Part shown: piece after piece, positions 19,865 to 29,039 of the stretch
Numbering within the stretch: the stretch's first letter is position 1
How the letters are laid out: each line of letters starts with the position of its first letter
Assembly: GCA_902806405.1 (NCBI GenBank)
Contig: CADCWL010000023.1
Location: 1-43,680 of the forward strand
From: an uncultured Thermomicrobiales bacterium
GTDB lineage: Bacteria; Chloroflexota; Chloroflexia; Thermomicrobiales; UBA6265
DNA: 43,680 nucleotides
Direction: 5' to 3'
Position numbers and translations under genes: made by a program
The notes under the pieces: model-generated
Seen by the model: the letters and a program-made list of their open reading frames with translations, nothing else
What the model was told of the DNA's origin: nothing
Database searches by the model: none

Positions 19865-20684
19865 GATCGCCTCGACGCCGGATGGGCTGGGCCCGCGTCC
19901 CCCGGTCGGTCGGGGGCCGAGGGGCGGCGCCGAGAGCGCGTCGACCCCGCGTCGGAACGAGGTGGTCTCACCGGTGACTGAGCTCGCGCCACCGCTGACG
20001 TTGCCGGAGAACCGGGCGCTGGCGGTCGACATCGCCGGCCGGCTCCGCGCCGCCATCCTCGCCGGCCACTTCGGCCCCGGCGAGCCGCTGCGGGAGGAGC
20101 CGATCGCCCGCTCGATGGGGGTGAGCCGCGGCCCCGTCCGCCAGGCGTTCCTCCGGCTGGCGCAGGAGGGACTGGTCGTCAACCGCCGCAACCGGGGAGC
20201 CGTCGTCGCGCGGCTCGCGGCCCAGGATCTGGAGGAGGTCTACACCCTCCGCGTCGCGATCGAGCGGCTGGCGGTGCAGCGCGCCGTCCGCCTCGTCACC
20301 GACGCCCACCTCGGCGACCTCCAAGCCGCCGTCGAGACGATGGCCGCCGCCGCCGCCCGCGGCATCACCGAGCAGGAGGCCGCCGAGCTCGACATGGGTT
20401 TCCACGACATCCTCTACGCGGCGAGCAACCACCGCCGTCTCGGCGAGGCCTGGGCCAACCTCCGCCCCCAGATCCACATCCTGCTGCTCAACCGCAACGT
20501 CGCCGACGCCGATTTCCGCGACTACCTGGTCAAGGGGCACCAGTGGATCGTCGACGCCCTCCGCGACCGCGACGAGGCGCGCGCCGTCGCCACGATCGAG
20601 GATCACCTGCGCGGCTCCTACGATCGCGTCCTCGCCCGGTACGCGCTCCAAACGGGGCAGGCGGGAGCGGCCGGTGACGCCTGA
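19863..20684 (+). CDS. GntR family transcriptional regulator (FCD-type effector domain)
   Basis: wHTH LAVDIAGRLRAAILAGHFGPGEPLREEPIARSMGVSRGPVRQAFLRLAQEGLVVNRRNRGAVVARL followed by all-helical FCD region; actual start may be GTG at about 19975. Confidence 0.9.
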   Translation: MIASTPDGLGPRPPVGRGPRGGAESASTPRRNEVVSPVTELAPPLTLPENRALAVDIAGRLRAAILAGHFGPGEPLREEPIARSMGVSRGPVRQAFLRLAQEGLVVNRRNRGAVVARLAAQDLEEVYTLRVAIERLAVQRAVRLVTDAHLGDLQAAVETMAAAAARGITEQEAAELDMGFHDILYAASNHRRLGEAWANLRPQIHILLLNRNVADADFRDYLVKGHQWIVDALRDRDEARAVATIEDHLRGSYDRVLARYALQTGQAGAAGDA

Positions 20685-21937
20685 CCTGTTCGGCCTCGGC
20701 GGGCGGGTTGCCGTCGTCACCGGCGCCGGGATCGGCCGGGCGATCGCGCTCGGGCTGGCCCGCCACGGCGCTGCCATGCTGGCCTGGATCGTGCCGCCTG
20801 GCGAGGCGGCCCCCGTCGCGGCCGGACACGACGCCGCGGCCGACGGGGATGCCGCCGCGACCGGGCGTGGGACGGTGGCGGCGACGGGTCGGACCGACCC
20901 GTCGCCGCCCGGTGCCGGTCCGCCGGTGCCGTTGGGCGACGCGCCGCCTCGGATCAGTCCCCGCGCCAGACGGGCGGCCGCGTCACTCGGGGTCGATTGG
21001 ACGCTCCTCGTCGGCAGCGGGGGCACCGGTCGCATCGTGGAGCGGGACGTCCGCGCCGCCGCCGGACCGCCCGCGATGGCCCCCCCACCACCGGCGCCGC
21101 GGGCCTCCCCCGTCGTGCGCCGGCTGGCCGAGGTGCGGGGCGTCGACCTCGGGCAGGTCGCGCCGGGCGGTCCCGCCGGCCGGGTCACCCTGGCGACGTC
21201 CGGGCCGCGGCGGCGCCGGAGCCACAACCCGAAAGGGCGAGCGAGCCGACGGAGTGGAGCCCGATCCGTCGCCTGACCGCCCAACGGCTCGCCGAGAGCG
21301 CTCGCACCGTCGCCCCGGTGACGCTGACCACCGAGGCCGTCGCCGACGAGCTCGCGGTCATCCGCGGCCACCTCAAGGCCGAGCTGGCGGGAAGCGGGGA
21401 GCCGACCCCTCCTTCGGTGATCTGCTGGTCAAACTCGTCGCGTTGGCGCTCGTCGAGCATCGGGACTTGAACGCCTCGCTCGTCGGTGACCGGATCGTGT
21501 ACCACGACGCCGTCCACGTCGCGGTCGCCGTCGACACCGAGCGGGGGTTGCTGGCCCCCGTCGTCCGCGACGCGCACCGCAAGTCCCTCCACCAGATCGC
21601 GGCCGAGTCCGCCGGCTTGATCGCGCGGGCGCGGGCCGGAACCGCGTCGCCGAACGACCTGGGCGGCGGCACGTTCACCGTCTCCAACCTCGGGATGTAC
21701 GACATCGACGCCTTCACGCCGATCGTCAACCTGCCGGAGTGCGCGGTCCTCGGGCTCGGCAGGGTCGTGCCACGGCCGGTCGTAGTCGACGAAGAGACGG
21801 ACACGATCGCGGTCCGCCGGATGCTGTCGCTCAGTCTCAGCTTCGACCACCGCGTCGTCGACGGCGCGCCGGCCGCCCGTTTCCTGCAGCGGCTGAAGGG
21901 GATGGTCGAGCGGCCGTACGTCTGGCTCACCCGGTAG
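20674..21937 (+). pseudogene. Chimeric, frameshifted pseudogene: SDR N-terminus joined to 2-oxoacid dehydrogenase E2 (dihydrolipoyl acyltransferase) C-terminus
   Basis: MTPDLFGLGGRVAVVTGAGIGRAIALGLARHGA (SDR) then PRISPRARRAAASLGVDWTLLVGSGGTGRIVERDVRAA (peripheral subunit-binding domain), then catalytic domain in two further frames: EWSPIRRLTAQRLAESARTVAPVTLTTEAVADELAVIRGHLKAELAGSGEP and FGDLLVKLVALALVEHRDLNASLVGDRIVYHDAVHVAVAVDTERGLLAPVV...SLSFDHRVVDGAPAARFLQRLKGMVERPYVWLTR. Confidence 0.88.
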
Positions 21938-22023
21938 GGGTCCAACCGGGAAGGGCACCGGAGGCGACCATCGCCCCGATCGCGCCTCCCTCCTCCGTCG
22001 GGCCGTGGTCGCTGTCCGTCGGC

Positions 22024-22029
22024 TAGAAT
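22024..22029 (+). promoter_or_regulatory. Possible -10 element (TAGAAT) upstream of amidohydrolase
   Basis: TAGAAT about 60 nt upstream of GTG 22090; no clear -35. Confidence 0.3.
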
Positions 22030-22089
22030 CGGCCCGTCACTCGGCCGCGCTGCGCCGAGATCGTGCGGCGCAGAGATGGAGCTACCCGC

Positions 22090-22962
22090 GTGCCCGACTT
22101 CCCCCTCGTCGACTCCCACGTCCACCTCTGGAATCCGGCGCGGGAGCGGATCCCCTGGCTCGACGACCTCCCCGCTCTGAACCGCCCCTTCGGCCCGGCC
22201 GAGTTCCGGGAGCAGACCGACGGCGTCGCGATCGAGGCGTTCGTCTACGTCGAGATCGACATCGCCCCCGCCTACGCCCTGGCCGAGGCGTGGGAGGCGA
22301 CCGCCTACGCCGCCGCCGACCCCCGCCTCCAGGGGATCGTCGCCTCGGCGCCGCTCGAGGACGGCGAGCGGGTCCGCCCCTTCCTCGAGGCGCTGGCCGA
22401 GGTCGCCGGGCCGCGCCTGAAGGGGGTGCGGCGCCTCCTCCAGGGCGAGCCCGACCCCGCCTTCGGCCTGCGGCCGGACTTCGTCCGCGGGGTCGCGCTG
22501 CTCGCCGAGTTCGGCCTCTCGTTCGACCTCGGCGTCGTCCACCGCCAACTGCCGACGACCGTCGAGCTGGCCCGCCGCCTCCCCGAGGTGAGTTTCGTCC
22601 TCGACCACCTCGGCAAGCCGGACGTCAAGGGCGGCCTGCTCGACCCCTGGCGCGAGCACGTCGCCGCGCTCGCCGCCCTCCCGAACGTCGCCTGCAAGGT
22701 CAGCGGCCTGGTGACCGAGGCCGACCACGCCACCTGGACCGCCGCCGACCTCGCCCCCTACGTCGCCCACGTCCTGGCGGCGTTCGGCGAGGATCGCGTC
22801 CTCTTCGGCTCCGACTGGCCGGTCGCCACCCAGGCCGCCGCCTACCCCCGCTGGGTTCGGACGCTCGACGCCCTCACCGCCGACCTCTCCGACGCCGCCC
22901 GCCGCAAGCTCTGGGCGGAGAACGCCCGCCGCCTCTACCGGCTCGGCCCGAGCGCCGCCTGA
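22090..22962 (+). CDS. Amidohydrolase family protein, L-fuconolactonase/L-rhamnono-lactonase-like
   Basis: [34 protein letters not shown]...[11 protein letters not shown]...[59 protein letters not shown]...[11 protein letters not shown]. Confidence 0.88.
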   Translation: MPDFPLVDSHVHLWNPARERIPWLDDLPALNRPFGPAEFREQTDGVAIEAFVYVEIDIAPAYALAEAWEATAYAAADPRLQGIVASAPLEDGERVRPFLEALAEVAGPRLKGVRRLLQGEPDPAFGLRPDFVRGVALLAEFGLSFDLGVVHRQLPTTVELARRLPEVSFVLDHLGKPDVKGGLLDPWREHVAALAALPNVACKVSGLVTEADHATWTAADLAPYVAHVLAAFGEDRVLFGSDWPVATQAAAYPRWVRTLDALTADLSDAARRKLWAENARRLYRLGPSAA

Positions 22963-23783
22963 CCGGCCTTGCCCGAACGAGGCGCCCCGGGGGCTCGGGC
23001 GGCCGCCAGGGCGGCCGTGTCGTCGATCAACCCGACCAGCGTCGCCCGCTGCGCCTCGTACGACCGCTCGCCGCCGGGGGCCAACGCCGCCCGGACGCGC
23101 TCTTCGAACGCGGGGGGCTTGAGCGGGCACCGCGCGGCGAAGCGGAGCGCGTCCCCGTCCCCCGGGAAATAGACCCCGTTCAGGGCGAAGACGACCTGGA
23201 GCAGGTCGTGGACGAGCCGGGCGGCGATCCCCGCCAGGAAGACGACGTCCCCGCGCCCGACCTTGTTGCGGTAGTGGTAGTCGTCCCGCCAGTAGGCGAG
23301 CGACGCCAGGTGGCGGTCGAGCACGGCCCGCCCGAGCACCTCGGGGTAGACCCGCAGGCGGTCGTGCCACCCCGCGATGACGCCAGACGGGTCCTCGACA
23401 ACCCGCTGGTTGGCGAGGTCCGGCAGGAGGTGGTAGCCCCAGACCGTCCAGACCAGCGGCGTAGGGGTGCCGCCCCCGGCGAGCCACCGGTCCAGCTCCC
23501 GCTCCACGTCGTCGATGCGGCGCACCCAGCAGCCGTCGATCTCCAGGCCCCGCGCCCGCGACACCGCCACCACCCCGGCAAAGGCGGCGGCGGCGGCCCG
23601 CCGCTCCGGCGTGTCCCGGCTCTCCTCGTCGCAGAAAAGCCGAAAGTCGACGTCGGAATGGCGGTCTGCGATCCCCTTCCCGCGCGAGCCGCCGATCGAG
23701 ATCGCGCACCGCCCGGCGGCGAGCCCCCGAAGTGGGGGAACGGCCTCGGCGATGACCCGGGCGACGGCCTCGTCGTCGGTCAC
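22935..23783 (-). CDS. Nucleotidyltransferase-domain protein (DUF4037-like)
   Basis: GTG 23783: [55 protein letters not shown]...; GGSRGKG..D..SDVDF nucleotidyltransferase motif. Confidence 0.75.
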   Translation of the reverse strand: MTDDEAVARVIAEAVPPLRGLAAGRCAISIGGSRGKGIADRHSDVDFRLFCDEESRDTPERRAAAAAFAGVVAVSRARGLEIDGCWVRRIDDVERELDRWLAGGGTPTPLVWTVWGYHLLPDLANQRVVEDPSGVIAGWHDRLRVYPEVLGRAVLDRHLASLAYWRDDYHYRNKVGRGDVVFLAGIAARLVHDLLQVVFALNGVYFPGDGDALRFAARCPLKPPAFEERVRAALAPGGERSYEAQRATLVGLIDDTAALAAARAPGAPRSGKAGQAALGPSR

Positions 23784-23974
23784 GGTCGGCTCCTTCCTGA
23801 GGCCCCACCGGCGCCAGCCCGCCGCGCCGGGCACGAGCGACCCGCCAGGCATTCTACGTCCACCCGCCGCGGCCTGCCCCCCTCCCCCGCGCCCGGTCGA
23901 CGGCCACCCCCTCGGCCGAGGTACGATTGCGGCGGTCCTTCGGACCCGGGCGACGAAGCGAGGAGGAGACCTCG

Positions 23975-24385
23975 ATGCCGGCGAAGCTTTCCCGCCGCGA
24001 CACGCTCAAGCTGATCGGGGCCGGTGCCGCGGGCGCGGCGGTGGCCGGCGCCCAGCGGGGGCGCGGCGCCAGGGCCGCCTCCGCGATGGACCCGGCGGCG
24101 CCATCGTCGCGCCGGGCGGGGGCATGCCGGTACACCGCAGGGCGACGGTGGGCTTCGACCGGGAGCCGCTGGTCTGCGGGGCAGAGCGGACGGCGATGGC
24201 AGCGGACGCGCAGCGCTGGGGCGCGACGCCGTGTTGGTGCGGCGGGCGGGCGCGTCATCGCCGCGGGCCGACCGCCCGTCCAGGCCCCATTGATCGCGAC
24301 CGACCGCGGAGGCGGCACGTCATTGATCCGGCCTTCGCCCACGCCGCGGGCTTCCCGCTCGATGGACAACCCATTGGGAAACTGA
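23975..24385 (+). pseudogene. Truncated/decayed exported protein: Tat signal peptide followed by out-of-frame sequence
   Basis: ATG 23975 with RBS AGGAGGAG: MPAKLSRRDTLKLIGAGAAGAAVAGAQRGRGARAASAMDP, then low-information Arg/Ala-rich frame. Confidence 0.5.
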
Positions 24386-24421
24386 TTGAACGTCTGCATT
24401 CGCTTAACATCTTGTCCGCCA

Positions 24422-24453
24422 AGGAGCCCGGCAACGACCGTTGCCGGGCTCCT
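24422..24453. terminator. Perfect 15-bp hairpin
   Basis: AGGAGCCCGGCAACG-AC-CGTTGCCGGGCTCCT; no T-tract. Confidence 0.55.
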
Positions 24454-24950
24454 CATCATGGAATGGGCCTCTGCGTCGGGGCGGGACGGTCCCGCTGCCC
24501 CACCCCCGTGCGCACGGGGAGACCGGGCAGGGGGCCGGGCAGCCCGCTGCCGGGCCGCCGCCCCCGAAGCCGGAGACGTCAAGGCGCACCCGGCCGGTCG
24601 GGCCGTCGCCGTCGCACGAAGGGTCACCCTCGCCGCAGATAGTATCTTTGGCGGAGCAGACCGGCACGCCGCCCACCGTCCCCGCACGGGAGCGGCTGCC
24701 GAAGCCGGCGCTGCGGCTGCCGCATGAACCCGGAGCGGCTTGAAGTCGGGCCGTCCGAGGCTGAATCCCCGGGCTGAAACCACGAAGCCGGCTGACGCCG
24801 GATGACGGAGACGGCATCGCCGACCCGTCCGCACCCGGTCAGGGGCTTCAAGCTGCGAGCCCGAAGCTCCAGCCCTGGGTCGTCTCATTGGAAAGCTGGC
24901 TCCAAGGGGCAAGGAACGGCATCGGTAGCGAGGAATCCCGGGGGAGTGCG

Positions 24951-26102
24951 GTGGCGAACCAGCGGAAGATCGCCGGCGTCCGCACCGTCGCGGTGGGGGC
25001 CGGCTGGCGCAACTACGTCTTCGTCCAGGTCGATACGAGCGACGGACTGACCGGGCTCGGCGAGGCCTCGCTCGGCGGCCAGACCCACGCCGTCCTCGGC
25101 GCCGTCCGGGACCTTGAGCCGTTGCTCCTCGGGGCCGACCCGTCGCGCATCGAGCACCTCTGGCAGCAGGCCTACCGCCACGCCTTCTGGCACGGCGGGC
25201 CGACCTTCCTTAGCGCGCTGGCCGGGGTCGAGGTCGCCCTCTGGGACATCCGGGGGCAGGCCCTCGGCGTCCCCATCCACAAGCTGCTCGGCGGCCCGGT
25301 GCGCGACCGCATCCGCGCCTACGCCAACGGCCCCCGTGGCGACACCCCGGAGGAGGTGGCCGGCTCCGCCGTCGACCTCGTCGGCCGCGGCTTCACCGCC
25401 TTGAAAATGGCCCCGTGGGAGGCCATGCCGATCCTCGCCAGCCGGGGGCGCATCGACGCCGGGATCGAGAAGGTGCGGGCGGTGCGGGAAGCGGTCGGGC
25501 CGGCGGTCGACCTCATGGTCGACGCCCACGGCCGGCTCTCGCCGCCGGTCGCCACGCGCGCCGCCAAAGCGTTGGCGCCGCTGGGGATCACGTTCCTCGA
25601 AGAGCCGACGCTGCCCGGTCACGCGCCGGCACTGGTCCGGGTCGCCCGCGAATCCCCGGTGCCGATCGCCGTGGGCGAGCGGCACTACACCCGCTGGGCC
25701 TTCGACGAGCTGCTGGCCTCGCGGACCATCGCCGTGCTCCAGCCGGACATCATCCAGAGCGGCGGCATCGCCGAGGCGCGCCGGGTCGCGGCGATGGCGG
25801 AAGCGCACTTCGTCGCCGTCGCGCCGCACAACCCGTGGAGCTGGGTGAACACCGTGGCCTCGCTGCACCTCGACGCGGCGCTCCCGAACTTCCTTATGCA
25901 GGAGGTCGTCACCGACCCGGAGCCGTGGAACGAGGCGGTCATCGCCGACCCGCCGCGGCTGGACGCCGAGGGCTTCTTCCCGGCGCCAACGGCGCCTGGG
26001 CTAGGCATTGCCCTTGACCCGCAGGCGGCCAAACGCTTCCCGCCGGTGACGGGAAGGCCGCCGGCGTTGTGGCACGACGACGGGTCGGTCGCCGACTGGT
26101 AG
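24951..26102 (+). CDS. Enolase superfamily acid-sugar dehydratase (DgoD-like) copy 1
   Basis: GTG 24951; GLTGLGEASLGGQTHAV, ALWDIRGQALGVPIHKLLGG, YANGPRG, DAHGRLS, EEPTLPGH, GERHYTRWAF, QPDIIQSGGI, APHNP, LWHDDGSVADW. Confidence 0.9.
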   Translation: MANQRKIAGVRTVAVGAGWRNYVFVQVDTSDGLTGLGEASLGGQTHAVLGAVRDLEPLLLGADPSRIEHLWQQAYRHAFWHGGPTFLSALAGVEVALWDIRGQALGVPIHKLLGGPVRDRIRAYANGPRGDTPEEVAGSAVDLVGRGFTALKMAPWEAMPILASRGRIDAGIEKVRAVREAVGPAVDLMVDAHGRLSPPVATRAAKALAPLGITFLEEPTLPGHAPALVRVARESPVPIAVGERHYTRWAFDELLASRTIAVLQPDIIQSGGIAEARRVAAMAEAHFVAVAPHNPWSWVNTVASLHLDAALPNFLMQEVVTDPEPWNEAVIADPPRLDAEGFFPAPTAPGLGIALDPQAAKRFPPVTGRPPALWHDDGSVADW

Positions 26103-26115
26103 AGGAGCAGCCAAG

Positions 26116-27324
26116 ATGGGCGAAACCACGAACGCGACGCGCCAGGAAACCGCCGGCGGCCGCTCGGACTTGAACCTCACCGTCACCGACGTCGTCCCGC
26201 ACGTCCTCTTCGCCGGCCGCACCAATCTGGTCTTCGTCGAGGTGCGCACCGACGCCGGCATCACCGGCCTCGGCGAGGCCAGCCTCGAAGGGAAAACTGA
26301 GGCGGTGGTCGGCGCCGTCAATGACGTGGCGGAGTATCTCGTCGGCCAGGATCCGACCCGGATCGAGCACCACTGGCAGACCATCTACCGCCACTCGTTC
26401 TGGCGGGGCGGCGTCGTCATCGGCAGCGCCATCTCCGGCATCGAGCAGGCCCTGTGGGACATCCTCGGCAAGGCCCTTGGCGTCCCCGTGCACGAACTGC
26501 TCGGCGGCCGCGTGCGCGACCGCGTCCGCCTCTACGCCAACGGACCGCGCGGGACCACCGCGGAGGAGGTCGCGGAGTCCTGCCTTCGCTTGGTCGAGGC
26601 TGGCTGGGGCGCGCTCAAGCTCGTCCCCTTCGGGGCGGTGCCGGGTGTGGCCGGGCAGCGCGAGCTCGCCGAGGCCCGCCGCCAGATGCGGCTGATCCGC
26701 GACGCCATCGGGCCGAACGTGGACGTGCTGATCGACTGCCACGGGCGCCTCTCGCCGACCGCGGCGGTGCAGATCGCCGAGGCGCTGGACGAGTTCGACA
26801 TCTTCTTCTTCGAAGAGCCGGTGCTGCCGGAGGATCCGCGGGCGCTGGCCGAGGTTGCCGCCCGCATCCCCATCCCCGTGGCGACCGGCGAACGGCTGTT
26901 CACCAAGTGGGGGTTCCGCGACGTGCTGGCGCTGGGCGCGGCCGACGTGCTGCAACCCGACCTCGCCCACTGCGGCGGCATCTGGGAGGGGCGCAAGATC
27001 GCGGCGATGGCCGAAACCTCCTTCGTCGGGATCGCGCCGCACAACCCCTACTCGTGGCTGCTGACGATGGCGAGCGTCCAGCTCGACTTCGCCACCCCGA
27101 ACTTCCTCATCCAAGAGTTCCTGGTGGACCACCCGCCCGAGGTCGAGGCGTTGTTCGCGCATCCTTTCGCTTGGCTGCCCGGGGGTTGGGTGGAGCCGCC
27201 GACCGCGCCCGGCCTCGGTGTGGAGCTGGACTGGGATGCCGTGCGTGCCCACGAGCAGCGACCCTACACCCGCACCTTCCAGCCCTCGCTCTGGCACGTA
27301 GACGGCTCAGTGGCGGATTGGTAG
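26116..27324 (+). CDS. Enolase superfamily acid-sugar dehydratase (DgoD-like) copy 2
   Basis: GITGLGEASLEGKTEAV, ALWDILGKALGVPVHELLGG, YANGPRGTTAEEV, DCHGRLS, EEPVLPEDPRAL, GERLFTKWGF, QPDLAHCGGI, APHNPYSW, LWHVDGSVADW. Confidence 0.93.
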   Translation: MGETTNATRQETAGGRSDLNLTVTDVVPHVLFAGRTNLVFVEVRTDAGITGLGEASLEGKTEAVVGAVNDVAEYLVGQDPTRIEHHWQTIYRHSFWRGGVVIGSAISGIEQALWDILGKALGVPVHELLGGRVRDRVRLYANGPRGTTAEEVAESCLRLVEAGWGALKLVPFGAVPGVAGQRELAEARRQMRLIRDAIGPNVDVLIDCHGRLSPTAAVQIAEALDEFDIFFFEEPVLPEDPRALAEVAARIPIPVATGERLFTKWGFRDVLALGAADVLQPDLAHCGGIWEGRKIAAMAETSFVGIAPHNPYSWLLTMASVQLDFATPNFLIQEFLVDHPPEVEALFAHPFAWLPGGWVEPPTAPGLGVELDWDAVRAHEQRPYTRTFQPSLWHVDGSVADW

Positions 27325-27435
27325 CATCCCGGTTTGCGGCAGAAGTGTGCGGCGAGAATGGCATCCCGGCAATCGCCGCGACCAGACGCCGAGGCCACGG
27401 GACCGACGCGCCGCGCGGCAGGAGGTGGAGGAGCG

Positions 27436-27888
27436 ATGCCCCTGACCGGAGACTACAAGCCGAGCCCGTCCGACTGGGCGCGCGAACAGGCGGAACTCTC
27501 CGAGAGATCCGGGGGCACGGAGGACAACACCCTGCGGGGCATGCCCATCGTCGTGATGACGTCCGTCGGGGCGCACAGCGGAAAGCTGCGGAAGACGCCG
27601 CTGATGCGCGTCGAGCACGGCGGGGAGTGCGCGGTGGTCGCCTCGCTCGGGGGCGCGCCGCAGCACCCGGTGTGGTACCGCAACTTGAAGCGGCACCCGC
27701 ACGTCGAGCTGCAGGACGGGCCGATCCGGCGCGACTACCTCGCCCGGGAGGTCAGCGGCGAGGAGAAGGCCGCCTGGTGGGCGCATGCGGCCGCGGCCTA
27801 CCCCGACTACGCCGACTACCAGGAGAAGACGACGCGGGAGATCCCGGTCTTCGTCCTCACCCCCATGGCCGAAGCAGAGCAGACCTAG
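27436..27888 (+). CDS. Nitroreductase/deazaflavin (F420)-dependent oxidoreductase family protein
   Basis: ATG 27436 after [108 protein letters not shown]. Confidence 0.92.
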   Translation: MPLTGDYKPSPSDWAREQAELSERSGGTEDNTLRGMPIVVMTSVGAHSGKLRKTPLMRVEHGGECAVVASLGGAPQHPVWYRNLKRHPHVELQDGPIRRDYLAREVSGEEKAAWWAHAAAAYPDYADYQEKTTREIPVFVLTPMAEAEQT

Positions 27889-28367
27889 GCGGACGGGGGA
27901 CGCTCGTCCTCATGCCGTTTCCACAGCGATCGCGCGAGGCTTTGTGGCGGTGGCGCTCTGCTTCCGCCGGGTTGATCTGCTTCGCTCGAATGTTCGCGCG
28001 CCACGCCGCCGAAGCACGAACCCAAGGCCCTCTCGAGCGTCAGCCGGGAACGTCGAAGGGCCGTGGCCGACCGAATCGCTACGATCGGTGGTCCCGAACG
28101 ACGGACGGATCGAGCCACCCGCTCCATCGGTGCGGGCTGCGCGAGCAGTGGGTGCGAGCGCGTTGCAAAACCCGCCGCCGACGGGCGTCGCTGATGCCGT
28201 GGGCGGGCACCCCGGCCGCGTCACCGGTCCCACCGCGACGCGTCCTGGGAAGTCGACGACGGCGACCTCGACCTGCCTCCCCTGAAGGCAGCCCTCCGCG
28301 CCTGCGAGAACGGGGACCTTTAGGTGTGGCCGCGATTGTCCACGGGGTGCATCACACCCGACCCCGC

Positions 28368-28395
28368 CCTTTCGCAAGGGTGGGGTCGCACCCGA
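28368..28395. terminator. Hairpin CGACCCCGCCCTT-TCGC-AAGGGTGGGGTCG (approximate coordinates)
   Basis: 13-bp stem with one G-T pair at the boundary of the IS remnant. Confidence 0.4.
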
Positions 28396-28430
28396 GAGGG
28401 ACATCTCGGACGAGTATGCCCTGTTGACAA

Positions 28431-28890
28431 CCGCCAATCCACCACGAGGTGGTACTTGGAGCCGGGCTTGCCGCGGTCCGTCGGGCTGGGGCCGAACTGC
28501 TCGCCCCCCTTTTGGCCCGCACGCTCAGCGAGTCCGCGCTCGCCCGCGACCAATCGATGGTGGCTTCGTCGCCCAACCAGTTCAGGGGCCGCTCATGGAG
28601 GCGCTCCCAGTCGCCGACCTCCTGCCAATCCCGGAGCCGGCGCCAGCAGGTCGTGCCGCTCCCGCAGCCCAGCTCCTTCGGCAACAGCCGCCAGGGACAC
28701 CCGGTGCGGAGCACGAAGACGATGCCGGTCAACGCGGCGCGGTCGGGGACGCGGGGCCGCCCCCCTTGGGCTTCGGCGGCGCCTGCGGCAGCAGCGGTTC
28801 AATGGCTGTCCAGAGGTTGTCGGGGACAAGCGGGTCGCTCATGCCCGAGGCGGAGCAACTCTCCTGCCGGGGTTTTGCGACACGCTCTAA
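28431..28890 (-). mobile_element. Degenerate IS5-type transposase remnant
   Basis: Minus strand pieces in several frames: MSDPLVPDNLWTAIEPLLPQAPPKPKGG / RPRVPDRAALTGIVFVLRTGCPWRLLPKELGCGSGTTCWRRLRDWQEVGDWERLHERPLNWLGDEATIDWSRASADSLSVRAKRG / GEQFGPSPTDRGKPGSKYHLVVD; truncated at 28431. Confidence 0.85.
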
Positions 28891-29039
28891 GGCCAATGAT
28901 CTACCGATCGCTCCGACGACGGCGTCGAAGGAGCGAGCCTAGACCCGGCGGAGCGGCTGCCTGCGGTTCACGATGGCGAGTTCGACCACGTTGCAGTCCA
29001 ACGAGGAAGTCGGCAGGAGGCTCGCGGCAGACGGCCCCT

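Noticed and set aside
17569-19992. 807-aa minus-strand ORF opposite GHL6-like copy 2
   Set aside because: Antisense shadow ORF, same composition bias as the others.
21373-23808. 811-aa minus-strand ORF spanning amidohydrolase and nucleotidyltransferase
   Set aside because: Out of frame with the recognisable DUF4037-like protein and antisense to the amidohydrolase.
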